A stretch of 64,000 bases of DNA. Origin: Methanomassiliicoccus sp. Its GTDB lineage: Archaea; Thermoplasmatota; Thermoplasmata; Methanomassiliicoccales; Methanomassiliicoccaceae. The stretch is taken from assembly GCA_012719175.1 (NCBI GenBank), contig JAAYAX010000005.1, forward strand, positions 124,001 through 188,000, given 5' to 3'. Below, piece after piece: positions 16,504-25,095 of this stretch. Position 1 is the stretch's first letter, and each line of letters starts with the position of its first letter. Under the pieces are notes generated by a model, which was not told the DNA's origin, made no database searches, and was given only the letters and a program-made list of their open reading frames with translations. The position numbers and the translations under genes were made by a program.

Positions 16504-17691
16504 TTGAGAATTTTGATATATACGGGGAAGGGCGGTGTGGGCAAGACCTCCGTGGCTGCCGCCACTGCCCTGAAGGCCGCAAGGATGGGTTACAGGACGG
16601 TCCTGATGTCGACCGATGCAGCACATTCCGTGTCCGATTCTCTGGAAATGCCCCTCTCGGGACAGATAACCGCCGTGGAGAAGAACCTCGATGCCATCGA
16701 GATCGACATGCTCTATGAGCTAGAGACCCGCTGGAAGGAGATACAGAGGTACGTCTCCAGTTTCCTCATGTCCCAGGGCATGGACGGCATCACATCCAAG
16801 GAGATGGCCGTCCTCCCGGGTATGGAGCTCATGTCTGCCCTGTTCTACGTCGAGGACTTCTACAAGCGAGATGCCTATGATGTCGTGGTCATGGACACCG
16901 CGCCCACAGGCGAGACGCTGCGTCTTCTCAGTTTCCCCGAGATATCTGAATGGTACACCGAGAAACTTTACGGCGTGTTCCGGAACATGATGAAGATCGC
17001 CCGCATGACCGTAGGCAAGGTGATGAGCACTCCCCTGCCCTCCGAGGAGCTTCTCGGCGACATCGCTTCCATGGGGGATCGCATGATGGCCGTACAGAAG
17101 ATACTCCAGGACCCTGAGGTCACCTCGATACGCCTGGTGGTCAACCCTGAGAAGATGGTCATCAATGAGACCAAGCGGGCCTTCACCTACATGTGCCTCT
17201 ACAACCTTACGGTGGAAGCCCTCATCGTCAACCGGGTCATCCCTTCGGATGCCGGAGATTTCTTCAAGGAGAAGCTGGAGGAACAGGAGCGCTACCTCAA
17301 GATAATCCAAGAGTCCTTCGACCCCCTCACCATCCTCAGGGCCTACCAGCTCCCGTCCGAGCTTGTTGGCATCAAATCGCTGGAGAAGCTTGGGGAAATG
17401 GTCTTCGGGGACATCGACCCCACCACGCATTTCTCACGGGTGAAGCCCATGGAGATCTACACCAACGATGGCATGGACATTATATCCCTGAACCTGCCAT
17501 TTACCATGAAGGAGGGCGTGAACCTTTACAAGGTAGGTGACAACCTTCTGGTGGAGGTGGGGCACTACCGTCGCTCCATATCTCTCCCGACCAGCTTTGC
17601 CAGGAAGGAGCCGAAGCGGGCGGAGTTCAAGGACGGAAGATTGCTGATAATGTTCGAAGGTGAGGACGATGGAAGAAGAGGGAAACATTGA
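16504..17691 (+). CDS. arsA: ArsA/Get3-type anion-transporting ATPase
   Basis: Deviant-Walker-A ATPase: GKGGVGKTS at residues 8-16, followed by the family's switch segments STDAAHSVSDSL and DTAPTGETLRLL. Archaeal members are closest to Get3/TRC40, which targets tail-anchored membrane proteins, rather than true arsenite pumps; the CxxC of Get3 is not obvious here. 395 residues with one ATPase domain plus a C-terminal beta domain (residues about 300-395). The start is TTG 16504; the residues MRILIYTGKGG fit family N-termini directly. The last 23 bases overlap the next small gene. Confidence 0.87.
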   Translation: MRILIYTGKGGVGKTSVAAATALKAARMGYRTVLMSTDAAHSVSDSLEMPLSGQITAVEKNLDAIEIDMLYELETRWKEIQRYVSSFLMSQGMDGITSKEMAVLPGMELMSALFYVEDFYKRDAYDVVVMDTAPTGETLRLLSFPEISEWYTEKLYGVFRNMMKIARMTVGKVMSTPLPSEELLGDIASMGDRMMAVQKILQDPEVTSIRLVVNPEKMVINETKRAFTYMCLYNLTVEALIVNRVIPSDAGDFFKEKLEEQERYLKIIQESFDPLTILRAYQLPSELVGIKSLEKLGEMVFGDIDPTTHFSRVKPMEIYTNDGMDIISLNLPFTMKEGVNLYKVGDNLLVEVGHYRRSISLPTSFARKEPKRAEFKDGRLLIMFEGEDDGRRGKH

Positions 17692-18007
17692 GGAAGGGGC
17701 GGTCGAGGAGGAGTTCGGCCGCGGCCAGCGGTTAAAGGAGGAGGCCGAGCGGATAACCGAGACGATCCTGCCCAAGACCGCCAGGGAGCACCTGGTCCGA
17801 GCGGGATCGGAGATGCTGCTGGCCTTCGACAACATGATCCCCCGTGACAAGATACCCGATGACGTCAAGCAGCATCTCATCGCTGCCAAGCGAGAGACCC
17901 TGATGATATGGAAGTGCCTCCTGGATGCTCAGCTCAACGTCATAAAGGAGATGGAGAGAGAGCCACAGGAGGAGGAGCCCAGCCTGAAGAAGATCGAGCT
18001 GGAGTGA
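17669..18007 (+). CDS. Small acidic helical protein downstream of the ArsA-type ATPase
   Basis: 112 residues, rich in glutamate and predicted all-helical, with a middle segment (REHLVRAGSEMLLAFDNMIPRDKIP) that looks like a compact helical bundle. I do not recognise a family name. ATG 17669 is preceded by GGTGAGG at good spacing inside the end of the ATPase gene, so the two are translationally coupled; GTG 17660 is less likely. The coupling suggests a partner of the ATPase. Confidence 0.75.
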   Translation: MEEEGNIEEGAVEEEFGRGQRLKEEAERITETILPKTAREHLVRAGSEMLLAFDNMIPRDKIPDDVKQHLIAAKRETLMIWKCLLDAQLNVIKEMEREPQEEEPSLKKIELE

Positions 18008-18598
18008 TCACTCCGGCCGTTCCTGGACGAGGAGATCGCGGCAGTCCGGGCAGAGCATGGATGCCTTCCCCGACACTCCTCCGTTTCTCCTCAGGTCATA
18101 GGAGTAGGCCTCGCACCTCTCGCAGTAGCCTATGAACGCGCCCAGCCCCCTCCGGTCCATCAAGGGGGCGTTGATGTTTTCCCACTCCCTTGTGATCTCG
18201 ATGAGGGTGGGCGACAAGCGGGTGATGTCGTTCTCTGTGATTATGCCCAGAAGCTCACCGTTATCTACCACGGGCAGGCGACGCAGATGCAGGCGGGCCA
18301 TCTTCCTTCCCGCATCCGCCACGCTCTCATGGGGGCCGATGGTGACCACGGGCGCGGACATGACCTCTTGAGCCGTGATCACGCCCGGCAGCTTATCTTC
18401 GGCCACGATCTTCTCCACCAGGTCCTTCTCGGTGACAATGCCCACCGGCCGTCCCTCCACGGTTATGATGATGGAACCCACCTTCCACAAGCGCATCAAG
18501 GAACCAATATCCTTCGCGGTCAGGTCCGGGCAACAGGTTATGGGGACCCTGGTCATGATCTCCTCAACGTAGATGTCTCGTGCCCGCTCCTCTTTCAT
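18008..18598 (-). CDS. CBS-domain-pair protein with C-terminal zinc ribbon
   Basis: Two CBS domains in residues about 8-125 (MTRVPITCCPDLTAKDIGSLM..., then EVMSAPVVTIGPHESVADAGRKM) form a Bateman module that usually senses adenine nucleotides. The C-terminus adds C-x2-C (YCERC) and C-x2-C (CPDC) motifs of a zinc ribbon. I start at ATG 18598 (MKEERARDIYVEEI), because the longer frame to 18862 lacks any domain and overlaps the divergent AMMECR1 gene. Converges with the gene at 17669-18007, their stops adjoining. Confidence 0.83.
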   Translation of the reverse strand: MKEERARDIYVEEIMTRVPITCCPDLTAKDIGSLMRLWKVGSIIITVEGRPVGIVTEKDLVEKIVAEDKLPGVITAQEVMSAPVVTIGPHESVADAGRKMARLHLRRLPVVDNGELLGIITENDITRLSPTLIEITREWENINAPLMDRRGLGAFIGYCERCEAYSYDLRRNGGVSGKASMLCPDCRDLLVQERPE

Positions 18599-18710
18599 GT
18601 TAAAAATAACGGGGCAGCGGTAGAAATAGTTGGTCAAGGAGACCTTCGTTTTTCCTGATGCAACTCTCAAGGAGCGATAAGTCCATCTATCGGTTAATGC
18701 CGTCAATGGT

Positions 18711-19331
18711 ATGGGTACGAGCGTGAACGATATGGAGGGAGAGCTGGCGGTCAGGATCGCGAGGCAGGCGGTGGAGGCCGAGGTCAGAGGTAGGTCAGAC
18801 CATCGCGTGGACGCACCGGCAAGCTTCCGGGAGAAGAGAGGGGCCTTCGTCACCCTGAACACCTATCCTGATCTCTCTTTACGGGGATGCATCGGTTTCC
18901 CGGAGCCCATCTACTCACTGGCTAGCGCCCTCGTGCAAGCGGCCCATCATGCCTGCCACGATCCTCGCTTCGATGACCTGAGGGCAGAGGAGCTCGATGG
19001 CATAGTGGTGGAGGTATCCATACTCAGCCCTCCCCAGGAGGTCCGCGTGGTGGAGCGTAGGGAACTGCCCGGGGAGATCGTGATCGGCAGGGACGGCCTC
19101 ATCATTGAATATGGTCCGTACCGCGGTCTCCTCCTCCCGCAGGTGCCCGTGGAGTGGGACTGGAACGTCGAGGAGTTCCTCGCCCACACCTGCAACAAGG
19201 CGGGACTGCCACCAGAAATGTGGTTGGACGAGCGTACCAAGGTCTATAAGTTCGAGGGAGAGATATTCCACGAGCTGACCCCGCGGGGTCAGGTGCAGAG
19301 GAAGGATATCGCTCATGGATCTGGTCATTGA
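18711..19331 (+). CDS. AMMECR1-domain protein
   Basis: 206-residue member of the universally distributed AMMECR1 family. The hallmark LRGCIGFPEP (about residues 57-66) is present, as is VEVSILSPPQEV and the C-terminal WLDERTKVYKFEGEIFHE. The molecular function of the family is not established; in archaea it often pairs with MEMO or radical-SAM genes, neither of which is here. Its last 17 bases overlap dihydroorotase, so they form a transcription unit. ATG 18711 or ATG 18735 could be the start. Confidence 0.9.
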   Translation: MGTSVNDMEGELAVRIARQAVEAEVRGRSDHRVDAPASFREKRGAFVTLNTYPDLSLRGCIGFPEPIYSLASALVQAAHHACHDPRFDDLRAEELDGIVVEVSILSPPQEVRVVERRELPGEIVIGRDGLIIEYGPYRGLLLPQVPVEWDWNVEEFLAHTCNKAGLPPEMWLDERTKVYKFEGEIFHELTPRGQVQRKDIAHGSGH

Positions 19332-20568
19332 GGGCCGCGCCTTTGTCAAAGGCCGCCTGTCTAATTGGTGCATCGGGATCGAGGACGGCCGTATCGTAGA
19401 GGTAGCGAAGAACCTCAAGGGAGAGGAGCATTTGGACTACGGTCAGATGCTGGTGCTGCCGGCGGCGATCGACCCTCATGTGCACTTCCGGGATCCCGGG
19501 CTCACCGCCAAAGAGGACTTCTCCACGGGGACGATGGCAGCGGCCTTTGGGGGGGTCGGCTGCGTGCTGGACATGCCCAACACCCTTCCGCCGGCGACCA
19601 GTCTGGCGAGCCTCAAAGAGAAGCAGCTGACCATTGCCGGGAAGGCGTGGACCGACTACGGACTGTTCGCGGGATGCGTACCCGGCGTCAAGCTGGAGGA
19701 GATGGCCCCGCACGCCGCAGGGTACAAGATGTTCATGGGCTCGTCCACCGGGAAGCTCCTGGTCACTGAGGATAAGGAGAGGGCACGCATCGGTCATGCT
19801 GTCAAGGCCACCAACAAGGTCCTGAGCGTGCATGCCGAGGAGGAGGCGCTTTTGGGAAAGGAAAGGGAGCAGGACATCCGTGACCACTTGCGGAACAGGC
19901 CCTACCAGGCGGAGGTGGCCGCGATCAACAAGCTTTCGGCCATGGGATGCCGCGTTAACATCTGCCACCTGTCATCGGCCGCGGGGCTGGGAGCTGCCAG
20001 CGGTCATAACTTCACGAAGGAGGTCACGGCCCACCACCTGTTCCTGGACCGGGACAACGAGCGGGGTACGTTCGCCAAGGTCAACCCTCCCTTGAGGACC
20101 AGGGAGGACCGCTTCGCTCTGATGCAAGCGTTCCTCGATGGTAGGATCGACATGCTCGCCTCCGATCACGCGCCCCACACCATCGAGGACAAGTCGCAGG
20201 AGTTCGACATCGCTCCCTCAGGGATGCCTGGGGTGGAGACGCAGGTGCCCCTCATGCTCGCCCTGGTGAAAAAGGGGTCGCTGCCCCTGGACGTCCTGGT
20301 GCGGGCGATGGCGGAGAGGCCTGCGGAGGTGTTCTCGTTGAACAAGGGCCGCATCGAGAAGGGACGGGACGCCGATCTCATGGTGGTGGACACCCGTGCC
20401 CTGGGCGGCATAAAGGTTAATAACCTCCATAGTAAGTGCGGCTGGACCCTCTACGAGGGATACGACGCCATCTTCCCCCATGCCACATACGTACGTGGGC
20501 GGAGGGTCGTGGAGGATGGCGCCATCGCCGGCGAGAGGGGAGGACGGGACGTGGTTGTTGGACCTTGA
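19315..20568 (+). CDS. pyrC: Dihydroorotase
   Basis: Zinc amidohydrolase that closes carbamoyl-aspartate to dihydroorotate in pyrimidine synthesis. Metal ligands are visible: the DPHVHFRDPG motif, KMFMGSSTG, HAEEE, the histidine of CHLSSA and the aspartate of SDHAPH. 417 residues, the size of type I/archaeal PyrC. ATG 19315 lies inside the AMMECR1 gene with GGAAGGAT upstream. It overlaps the start region of the following YkgJ-type gene. Confidence 0.92.
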   Translation: MDLVIEGRAFVKGRLSNWCIGIEDGRIVEVAKNLKGEEHLDYGQMLVLPAAIDPHVHFRDPGLTAKEDFSTGTMAAAFGGVGCVLDMPNTLPPATSLASLKEKQLTIAGKAWTDYGLFAGCVPGVKLEEMAPHAAGYKMFMGSSTGKLLVTEDKERARIGHAVKATNKVLSVHAEEEALLGKEREQDIRDHLRNRPYQAEVAAINKLSAMGCRVNICHLSSAAGLGAASGHNFTKEVTAHHLFLDRDNERGTFAKVNPPLRTREDRFALMQAFLDGRIDMLASDHAPHTIEDKSQEFDIAPSGMPGVETQVPLMLALVKKGSLPLDVLVRAMAERPAEVFSLNKGRIEKGRDADLMVVDTRALGGIKVNNLHSKCGWTLYEGYDAIFPHATYVRGRRVVEDGAIAGERGGRDVVVGP

Positions 20569-21676
20569 TGTGGACATGTCGGAGCTGGAGGGCAAGGCCT
20601 TCACCTGTGACGATAAGTGCGGACTGTGCTGCCTCTGCCAGGCAGAGGTGCTCCCTCATGAGCTACCGTTCTTCAAAAAGAACCACCCGGACCGCATCGT
20701 GATGAAGAACGAGCCCCACCGCCACGCCGCCTTGGCGCTGAAGAACGGGGAGGGCCCCTGCTCCTTCCTGTCCTCCGGCCGGCGTTGCCAGATATATGCG
20801 CAGAGGCCTCATTACTGCCGCCAGTTCCCCTTCCACATGTACGTGGGCACGCGAGTGCAGGTGGAGCTGGACCTCTCCTGTCGAGGAGTGTGGTACGGCG
20901 GAAGGGAGGACGCCCTGGTGATCGGAGGACAGATGGTCTCGGAGCACGCGGAGGTGCTCAGGAGGACGTTGCAGCAGTCCCTTGCCGTGCACCGGGAGTT
21001 CGAGATGAACTGCGCCGAGGCAGGCATCGCCCGCGCCCCCGAAGCGCTGCGCAGGACCATGGAACAGCACCTGCCGGACCTCATGGACCCGCTGTACCTG
21101 GCCCACGTATTGGACCTCTCGGCCGAGGAGGAGGAGATGGAGTCGTTGCCCACGATGTCCTCGTTGCCGACGTACGACCGCAGGGAGCTGGAGGCGTCCG
21201 CACGGGAGACCGGCCTGGAATCGCTGAGCGCCGAGGACGTGTACTCGGCCCCAGTATACTGCGATCCCGCGGGCATATGGAACGTCCTCCTGGCGCGCGA
21301 TGGGAAGGTGGAATGGACGGTCATGGACGACGACGGAAAGGTGTCTCCGGTGCGCTCCATCGACCCCCGGAAGGTACAGTTGCTTCAGCCGGAAGGCCTG
21401 GGGAGAGAGGTGTTCATCGACTACCTCCGCATCCTGAACCGTCGGGACAGCATGCTTGGATACGCATACTTCCTTGTTGACGACTACGGTTACGAGGATC
21501 CCCTGGCCAACACTTACTACGGGGCCATGGCCGCCGCGGCCCTGGACCTCCTGTGGCGTTCCTCGCTCATCGCCCATATGCGCGGCGGGAAACTGGACCG
21601 AGAAGGAATGATCGAAGGCATCATCTCCTTCGACATGGACAGGCTGGACGCTCCCACGATAGGCGCGTTCATCTAG
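20555..21676 (+). CDS. YkgJ-type cysteine-cluster (zinc/iron-chelating) protein
   Basis: The N-terminal domain carries the YkgJ cysteine cluster: CDDKCGLCCLC near residue 15, then CSFL...CQIY...HYCRQFPF. The family is thought to bind Zn or Fe-S; its role is unknown. The C-terminal 200 residues are acidic and unrecognised. The start is uncertain: TTG 20555 or 20558 lie 10-15 bases after GGGGAGG inside pyrC; GTG 20570 and ATG 20576 are alternatives. The longer open frame to 20480 reads pyrC in another frame. It ends in TAG. Confidence 0.75.
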   Translation: MLDLDVDMSELEGKAFTCDDKCGLCCLCQAEVLPHELPFFKKNHPDRIVMKNEPHRHAALALKNGEGPCSFLSSGRRCQIYAQRPHYCRQFPFHMYVGTRVQVELDLSCRGVWYGGREDALVIGGQMVSEHAEVLRRTLQQSLAVHREFEMNCAEAGIARAPEALRRTMEQHLPDLMDPLYLAHVLDLSAEEEEMESLPTMSSLPTYDRRELEASARETGLESLSAEDVYSAPVYCDPAGIWNVLLARDGKVEWTVMDDDGKVSPVRSIDPRKVQLLQPEGLGREVFIDYLRILNRRDSMLGYAYFLVDDYGYEDPLANTYYGAMAAAALDLLWRSSLIAHMRGGKLDREGMIEGIISFDMDRLDAPTIGAFI

Positions 21677-21737
21677 CCCCCTGAGCTAGTAACCTTAAAA
21701 TAGTCCCCGGATTATGGGGCACTTTGGTGGCTGTAAC

Positions 21738-21953
21738 ATGCAGAAACCTCTGACCGTTCTGAACCAGGCGATCAACCGTCCCGTGATCGTCGAGCTAAAG
21801 GCTAACAGGGAATACCGGGGCATCCTCGATGGATACGACCCTCACATGAACCTGGTCCTGAAGAACGCGGAAGAGCTCATCAACAACGAAGTGGTGAGAA
21901 AGCTCGATGTTACCATCGTGCGCGGGGACAACGTCATTTACATTTCACCGTAA
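21738..21953 (+). CDS. lsm: Sm-like archaeal RNA-binding protein
   Basis: 71-residue Lsm protein. Sm1 is visible as [26 protein letters not shown] and Sm2 as [11 protein letters not shown] at the C-terminus. It forms a heptameric ring binding U-rich RNA. ATG 21738 has GGTGG upstream; the frame extending to 21714 adds only a non-homologous octapeptide. eL37 follows 12 bases later, the classical archaeal lsm-rpl37e arrangement. A TTAAAATAG box near 21695 is the likely promoter. Confidence 0.93.
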   Translation: MQKPLTVLNQAINRPVIVELKANREYRGILDGYDPHMNLVLKNAEELINNEVVRKLDVTIVRGDNVIYISP

Positions 21954-21965
21954 GGAGATGAAAAC

Positions 21966-22133
21966 ATGGGAAAGGGCACTCCGTCAATGGGTAAGAGGTC
22001 AAGTGGCAAATCGCATATTCCCTGCCGCCGCTGCGGAAGGAGCGCTTACAATATGCAGAAGGGCGTCTGTGCGTCCTGTGGATATGGTAAGTCCCCGAGG
22101 TTGAGGTCCTATTCCTGGGCTAAGCAGCACTAA
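21966..22133 (+). CDS. rpl37e: Ribosomal protein eL37
   Basis: Fifty-five residues beginning [18 protein letters not shown], with two zinc-finger pairs, CRRC and CASC, and the conserved ending [10 protein letters not shown]. Large-subunit protein found only in archaea and eukaryotes. AAGGAG precedes the ATG by 8 bases. The gene sits between lsm and purF with gaps of 12 and 4 bases, so all three are one operon. Confidence 0.95.
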   Translation: MGKGTPSMGKRSSGKSHIPCRRCGRSAYNMQKGVCASCGYGKSPRLRSYSWAKQH

Positions 22134-22137
22134 CTCC

Positions 22138-23556
22138 ATGAACGATGACATGGACGACAGGCCCAAGCATTACTGCGGGGTCGTCGCCATGGCCTACGAC
22201 ACCCTCGTAGCTCCGGACCTGAAAAGATCGTTACGTATTATCCAGCACCGTGGTCAGGAGGCGGCGGGCATTGTCGTTAATGATGCCGGGAAGACCTCCT
22301 ATGTCCGGGGCGAGGGCCTCGTGCATGAGGTCCTGGCGGGCAAGGAGTTCGATTCTCTTAAAGGGAACATAGGTATCGGCCACGTTCGGTACGCCACCAC
22401 TGGTTCCTCCTGCTCTCAGAACGCGCAGCCCATCGTCGTCACCTCCCAGGTCGGGGACGTGGCGCTGGGACACAACGGCGATATTGTGAACGCAGAGAAG
22501 CTGCGCTCGAAGCTCCAGGAGACCGGGTGGGCGTTCCTGACGACCACGGACTCGGAGATAATCGTGCGGTTGCTGGCCAATGAGCTGCGCCAGACATCGG
22601 ACGCCATCAAGGCCATCCGTGCCACCATGAAGATGCTGGAGGGCGCGTACTCCCTGGTCATCATGATAGGCAACCGTATCTATGGCGTAAGGGACCCCCT
22701 GGGATTCCGTCCCTTGTGCCTGGGAAAGCTTCCACACGGCTACTGCATCGCGTCCGAGTCTGCTATATTCAGCATCCTCCAGGGAGATTTCATCAGAGAC
22801 GTGCTCCCCGGAGAGATCATCGAGCTCACCAAGGATGGGTTCACCTCCTCCAAGATGGTCACCGTGCCGCCTCACACGGCCCACTGCATGTTCGAGTGGG
22901 TGTACTTCGCCCGTCCCGACTCCGTGATCGACGGAAGGGAGGTGTACGCGGTCCGCAAGCGTATCGGCATGACCCTGGCCAAGGAGCAGCCGGCCGAGGC
23001 GGACGTGGTCATACCTGTTCCCGACTCCGGTCGCGCGCATGCCCTGGGCTACTCCCTGGCCTCCGGCATCCCCTACGACGAGGGGCTGATGAAGAACCGC
23101 TATGTCGAGAGGACGTTCATCATGCCCGAGCAGTCACAGAGGGAGGAGGGAGTGAGCATCAAGCTCAACCCCATCACATCCACCATCTATGGCAAGAGGG
23201 TCGTGGTGGTGGACGACTCCATCGTGCGTGGGACCACCCTGCGAAAGATCGTGCAGATCCTGCGTAGGGGCGGTGCTAAGGAGGTCCATGTCCGCATCGG
23301 ATGCCCTCCGGTCCGCGCCCCCTGCTATTACGGCATTGATATGAAGACCCGCGTCCAGTTCATTGCCACCGGGAAGACGGTCCAGCAGATAGGTGAGTAT
23401 CTCACTGCCGACAGCCTCGGATACCTCTCGTTGAACGGCCTCGAGGAGGCCCTGGCCATGCCGGACAACGATCTCTGCCTGGCATGCCTTAATGCGGAGT
23501 ATCCCACGCAGGTTCCGGGGGAGCGCATGCGCTTCCAGCAGCGTCTAGACGTGTAG
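22138..23556 (+). CDS. purF: Amidophosphoribosyltransferase
   Basis: First committed enzyme of purine synthesis: transfers glutamine amide nitrogen to PRPP. The N-terminal nucleophile cysteine is C13 (HYCGVVA) after a short propeptide that is presumably removed. The glutaminase domain shows GHVRYATTGSS and NGDIVN; the phosphoribosyltransferase domain shows VVVVDDSIVRGTT. Cysteines near the C-terminus (CLACLNAEYPT) belong to the Fe-S type found in Bacillus-like enzymes. 472 residues, ends in TAG. Its 3' end overlaps the convergent QueG-like gene by 12 bases. Confidence 0.95.
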   Translation: MNDDMDDRPKHYCGVVAMAYDTLVAPDLKRSLRIIQHRGQEAAGIVVNDAGKTSYVRGEGLVHEVLAGKEFDSLKGNIGIGHVRYATTGSSCSQNAQPIVVTSQVGDVALGHNGDIVNAEKLRSKLQETGWAFLTTTDSEIIVRLLANELRQTSDAIKAIRATMKMLEGAYSLVIMIGNRIYGVRDPLGFRPLCLGKLPHGYCIASESAIFSILQGDFIRDVLPGEIIELTKDGFTSSKMVTVPPHTAHCMFEWVYFARPDSVIDGREVYAVRKRIGMTLAKEQPAEADVVIPVPDSGRAHALGYSLASGIPYDEGLMKNRYVERTFIMPEQSQREEGVSIKLNPITSTIYGKRVVVVDDSIVRGTTLRKIVQILRRGGAKEVHVRIGCPPVRAPCYYGIDMKTRVQFIATGKTVQQIGEYLTADSLGYLSLNGLEEALAMPDNDLCLACLNAEYPTQVPGERMRFQQRLDV

Positions 23557-24270
23557 TTCGCGGGACGCTTTTTTACCGTAGGGGCAGGCGTACAGGCACA
23601 TCCCGCACACAGGCACCTTGCCCTGCGCCTTCATGTCTAAGAAGTACCTCTCGCAGGCTCGGGCATCATACCTCATCTCCCGCGGCTCTCCGGGGACGAA
23701 GTTACGGCCTGTGAAGGCGTGGATGGGGCAGGCGTCCACGCACTCACGGCAGTCCCCACATCGCTGTTCCAGGGGCTCCCCCGTCGCCGGCAGGGGCGCG
23801 TCCGTTAGCACCGTGGTAAACCGCACTCGTGGGCCTGACTGAGTTGTCACCAATAGGCAGCTCTTGCCGATCCATCCGAGGCCGGCCGCATGGGCCGCAA
23901 GCTTGTGGGAGAACACCGCGCAGATGCGCTCATCTTCCACTCTCTCGGAGGCCGGTATGGGATATGCCCTGAAGCCGGCATCCTGCAGCGCGGAGGCGAC
24001 GCGGGAGGCGATTGCATCAAGGCGCAGGTTCACGACCTCATAGGCGTGGGTATGGTAGGCCACCGCCACCGCCGACCGGTCCCTTTCCGGCAGGCGGTCT
24101 ACTATGGGGTGCATGAGCTTGACGCCGATGGAGACCGCCCTGGGATATCCGGATACCTCCTCACCGCCCTGCCTCATGACCTCCTCTTTGACCGCGGTGA
24201 GGTCCGCCACACCATAGATGTCCCCGCCCAGCCGGCGCACCAGCCTCGGCATCTTCTCATGAAGCTCCAT
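23545..24270 (-). CDS. QueG-like 4Fe-4S oxidoreductase (epoxyqueuosine reductase family)
   Basis: Iron-sulfur protein of 241 residues related to epoxyqueuosine reductase. The LGWIGKSCLLVTTQSGPRVRF stretch is the family's cobalamin-side motif, followed by CGDCRECVDACP and CGMCLYACPYG cluster motifs. It is shorter than bacterial QueG and lacks the HEAT repeats. Since archaea make archaeosine rather than queuosine, the archaeal paralogs probably reduce something else. The N-terminal region to residue 45 looks regular. Convergent with purF. Confidence 0.8.
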   Translation of the reverse strand: MELHEKMPRLVRRLGGDIYGVADLTAVKEEVMRQGGEEVSGYPRAVSIGVKLMHPIVDRLPERDRSAVAVAYHTHAYEVVNLRLDAIASRVASALQDAGFRAYPIPASERVEDERICAVFSHKLAAHAAGLGWIGKSCLLVTTQSGPRVRFTTVLTDAPLPATGEPLEQRCGDCRECVDACPIHAFTGRNFVPGEPREMRYDARACERYFLDMKAQGKVPVCGMCLYACPYGKKASRELHV

Positions 24271-24383
24271 GTCTCAGGAGATTGGAGGGGACGCCCATAA
24301 ACCATTCTCCATGCTAGGATTAGAACACGTCTGGTTCCGGATGAAAAACTTTAATTAGAGGCATCTGCTTGCCAGGTTACACC

Positions 24384-24456
24384 GGGCAGGTAGATCAGTT
24401 GGAAGATCGCTACCTTGGCATGGTAGAGGCCGGGGGTTCAAATCCCCCCCTGTCCA
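24384..24456 (+). tRNA. tRNA-Ala(GGC)
   Basis: 73 bases, no intron. Acceptor GGGCAGG pairs with CCTGTCC and contains the G3:U70 pair that marks tRNA-Ala. The anticodon stem is CTACC/GGTAG with loop TTGGCAT, giving anticodon GGC. The T arm GGGGG-TTCAAAT-CCCCC is complete. The discriminator is A and CCA is not encoded. A run of T follows (CTTTTTATC), a likely terminator. Confidence 0.93.
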
Positions 24457-24519
24457 CTTTTTATCATCCAACCTCAATTATACTGCCATCAATATGACCG
24501 GATGGTCATTCAGTCTGAG

Positions 24520-24975
24520 TTAATTTGATTTACCATCATCCTTCCTTTTCTGGTCCTCATTGTTGTTCATCAGGGATTTCAGCTCATAATATTCTTCTTT
24601 CGTTATCTCTCCTATGACCAACCTCATATCCAAAATCTCTGATGCTGATCCTTCTTTATTTGACCCTTCTTTCTTAGGATCCAACAGAAGACTATCTATC
24701 GATATTCTTAATGGGGCAGCAACAACTAACAATATCCAATATAAACCAATCCCTACAATGAGCCAACCAATGAAACTAATATCATAAGGTTTGTTGGCAT
24801 TCAGTGCAGCAGCTAGGAGTGCTATGGAGAGGCCGATTACCGCCACCAATGCCCCGATTATGATAAGACAATGGCGCCTTCCCAATTTCATGGCGACCCT
24901 TAACATTACTATAGCGATAAAAAAAGAGATGGTTTTAATTATCTTTCCATTCCTCGAATAATTGACATCTTCCAT
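24520..24975 (-). CDS. Small membrane protein with C-terminal SHOCT motif
   Basis: 151 residues. Two or three hydrophobic segments lie in the first 95 residues (IIKTISFFIAIVMLRVAM, LIIIGALVAVIGLSIALLAAAL, FIGWLIVGIGLYWILLVVAAPL). The end contains ILDMRLVIGEITKEEYYELKSLM, a SHOCT (short C-terminal) motif, common in oligomeric membrane-linked proteins. The DNA is visibly more A/T-rich than its neighbours and uses codons such as AAA, ATA and TCT freely, suggesting different origin. Function unknown. Confidence 0.65.
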   Translation of the reverse strand: MEDVNYSRNGKIIKTISFFIAIVMLRVAMKLGRRHCLIIIGALVAVIGLSIALLAAALNANKPYDISFIGWLIVGIGLYWILLVVAAPLRISIDSLLLDPKKEGSNKEGSASEILDMRLVIGEITKEEYYELKSLMNNNEDQKRKDDGKSN

Positions 24976-25071
24976 TCATGTAACGGTCGAGTTGCTTGCC
25001 AGTGAGTTACAGATGATCCCGATCCTCGGGCAGGAAACGGGGACGCTTCATCTACCTGGAAATGTGAACAT

Positions 25072-25080
25072 TTGATATAA
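25072..25080 (+). promoter_or_regulatory. TATA box of the DUF169 gene
   Basis: TTGATATAA is about 20 bases before ATG 25096 and 26 before ATG 25102. The 26-base spacing would make 25102 the leaderless start. Confidence 0.5.
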
Positions 25081-25095
25081 ACTGGTGTTCGTATT

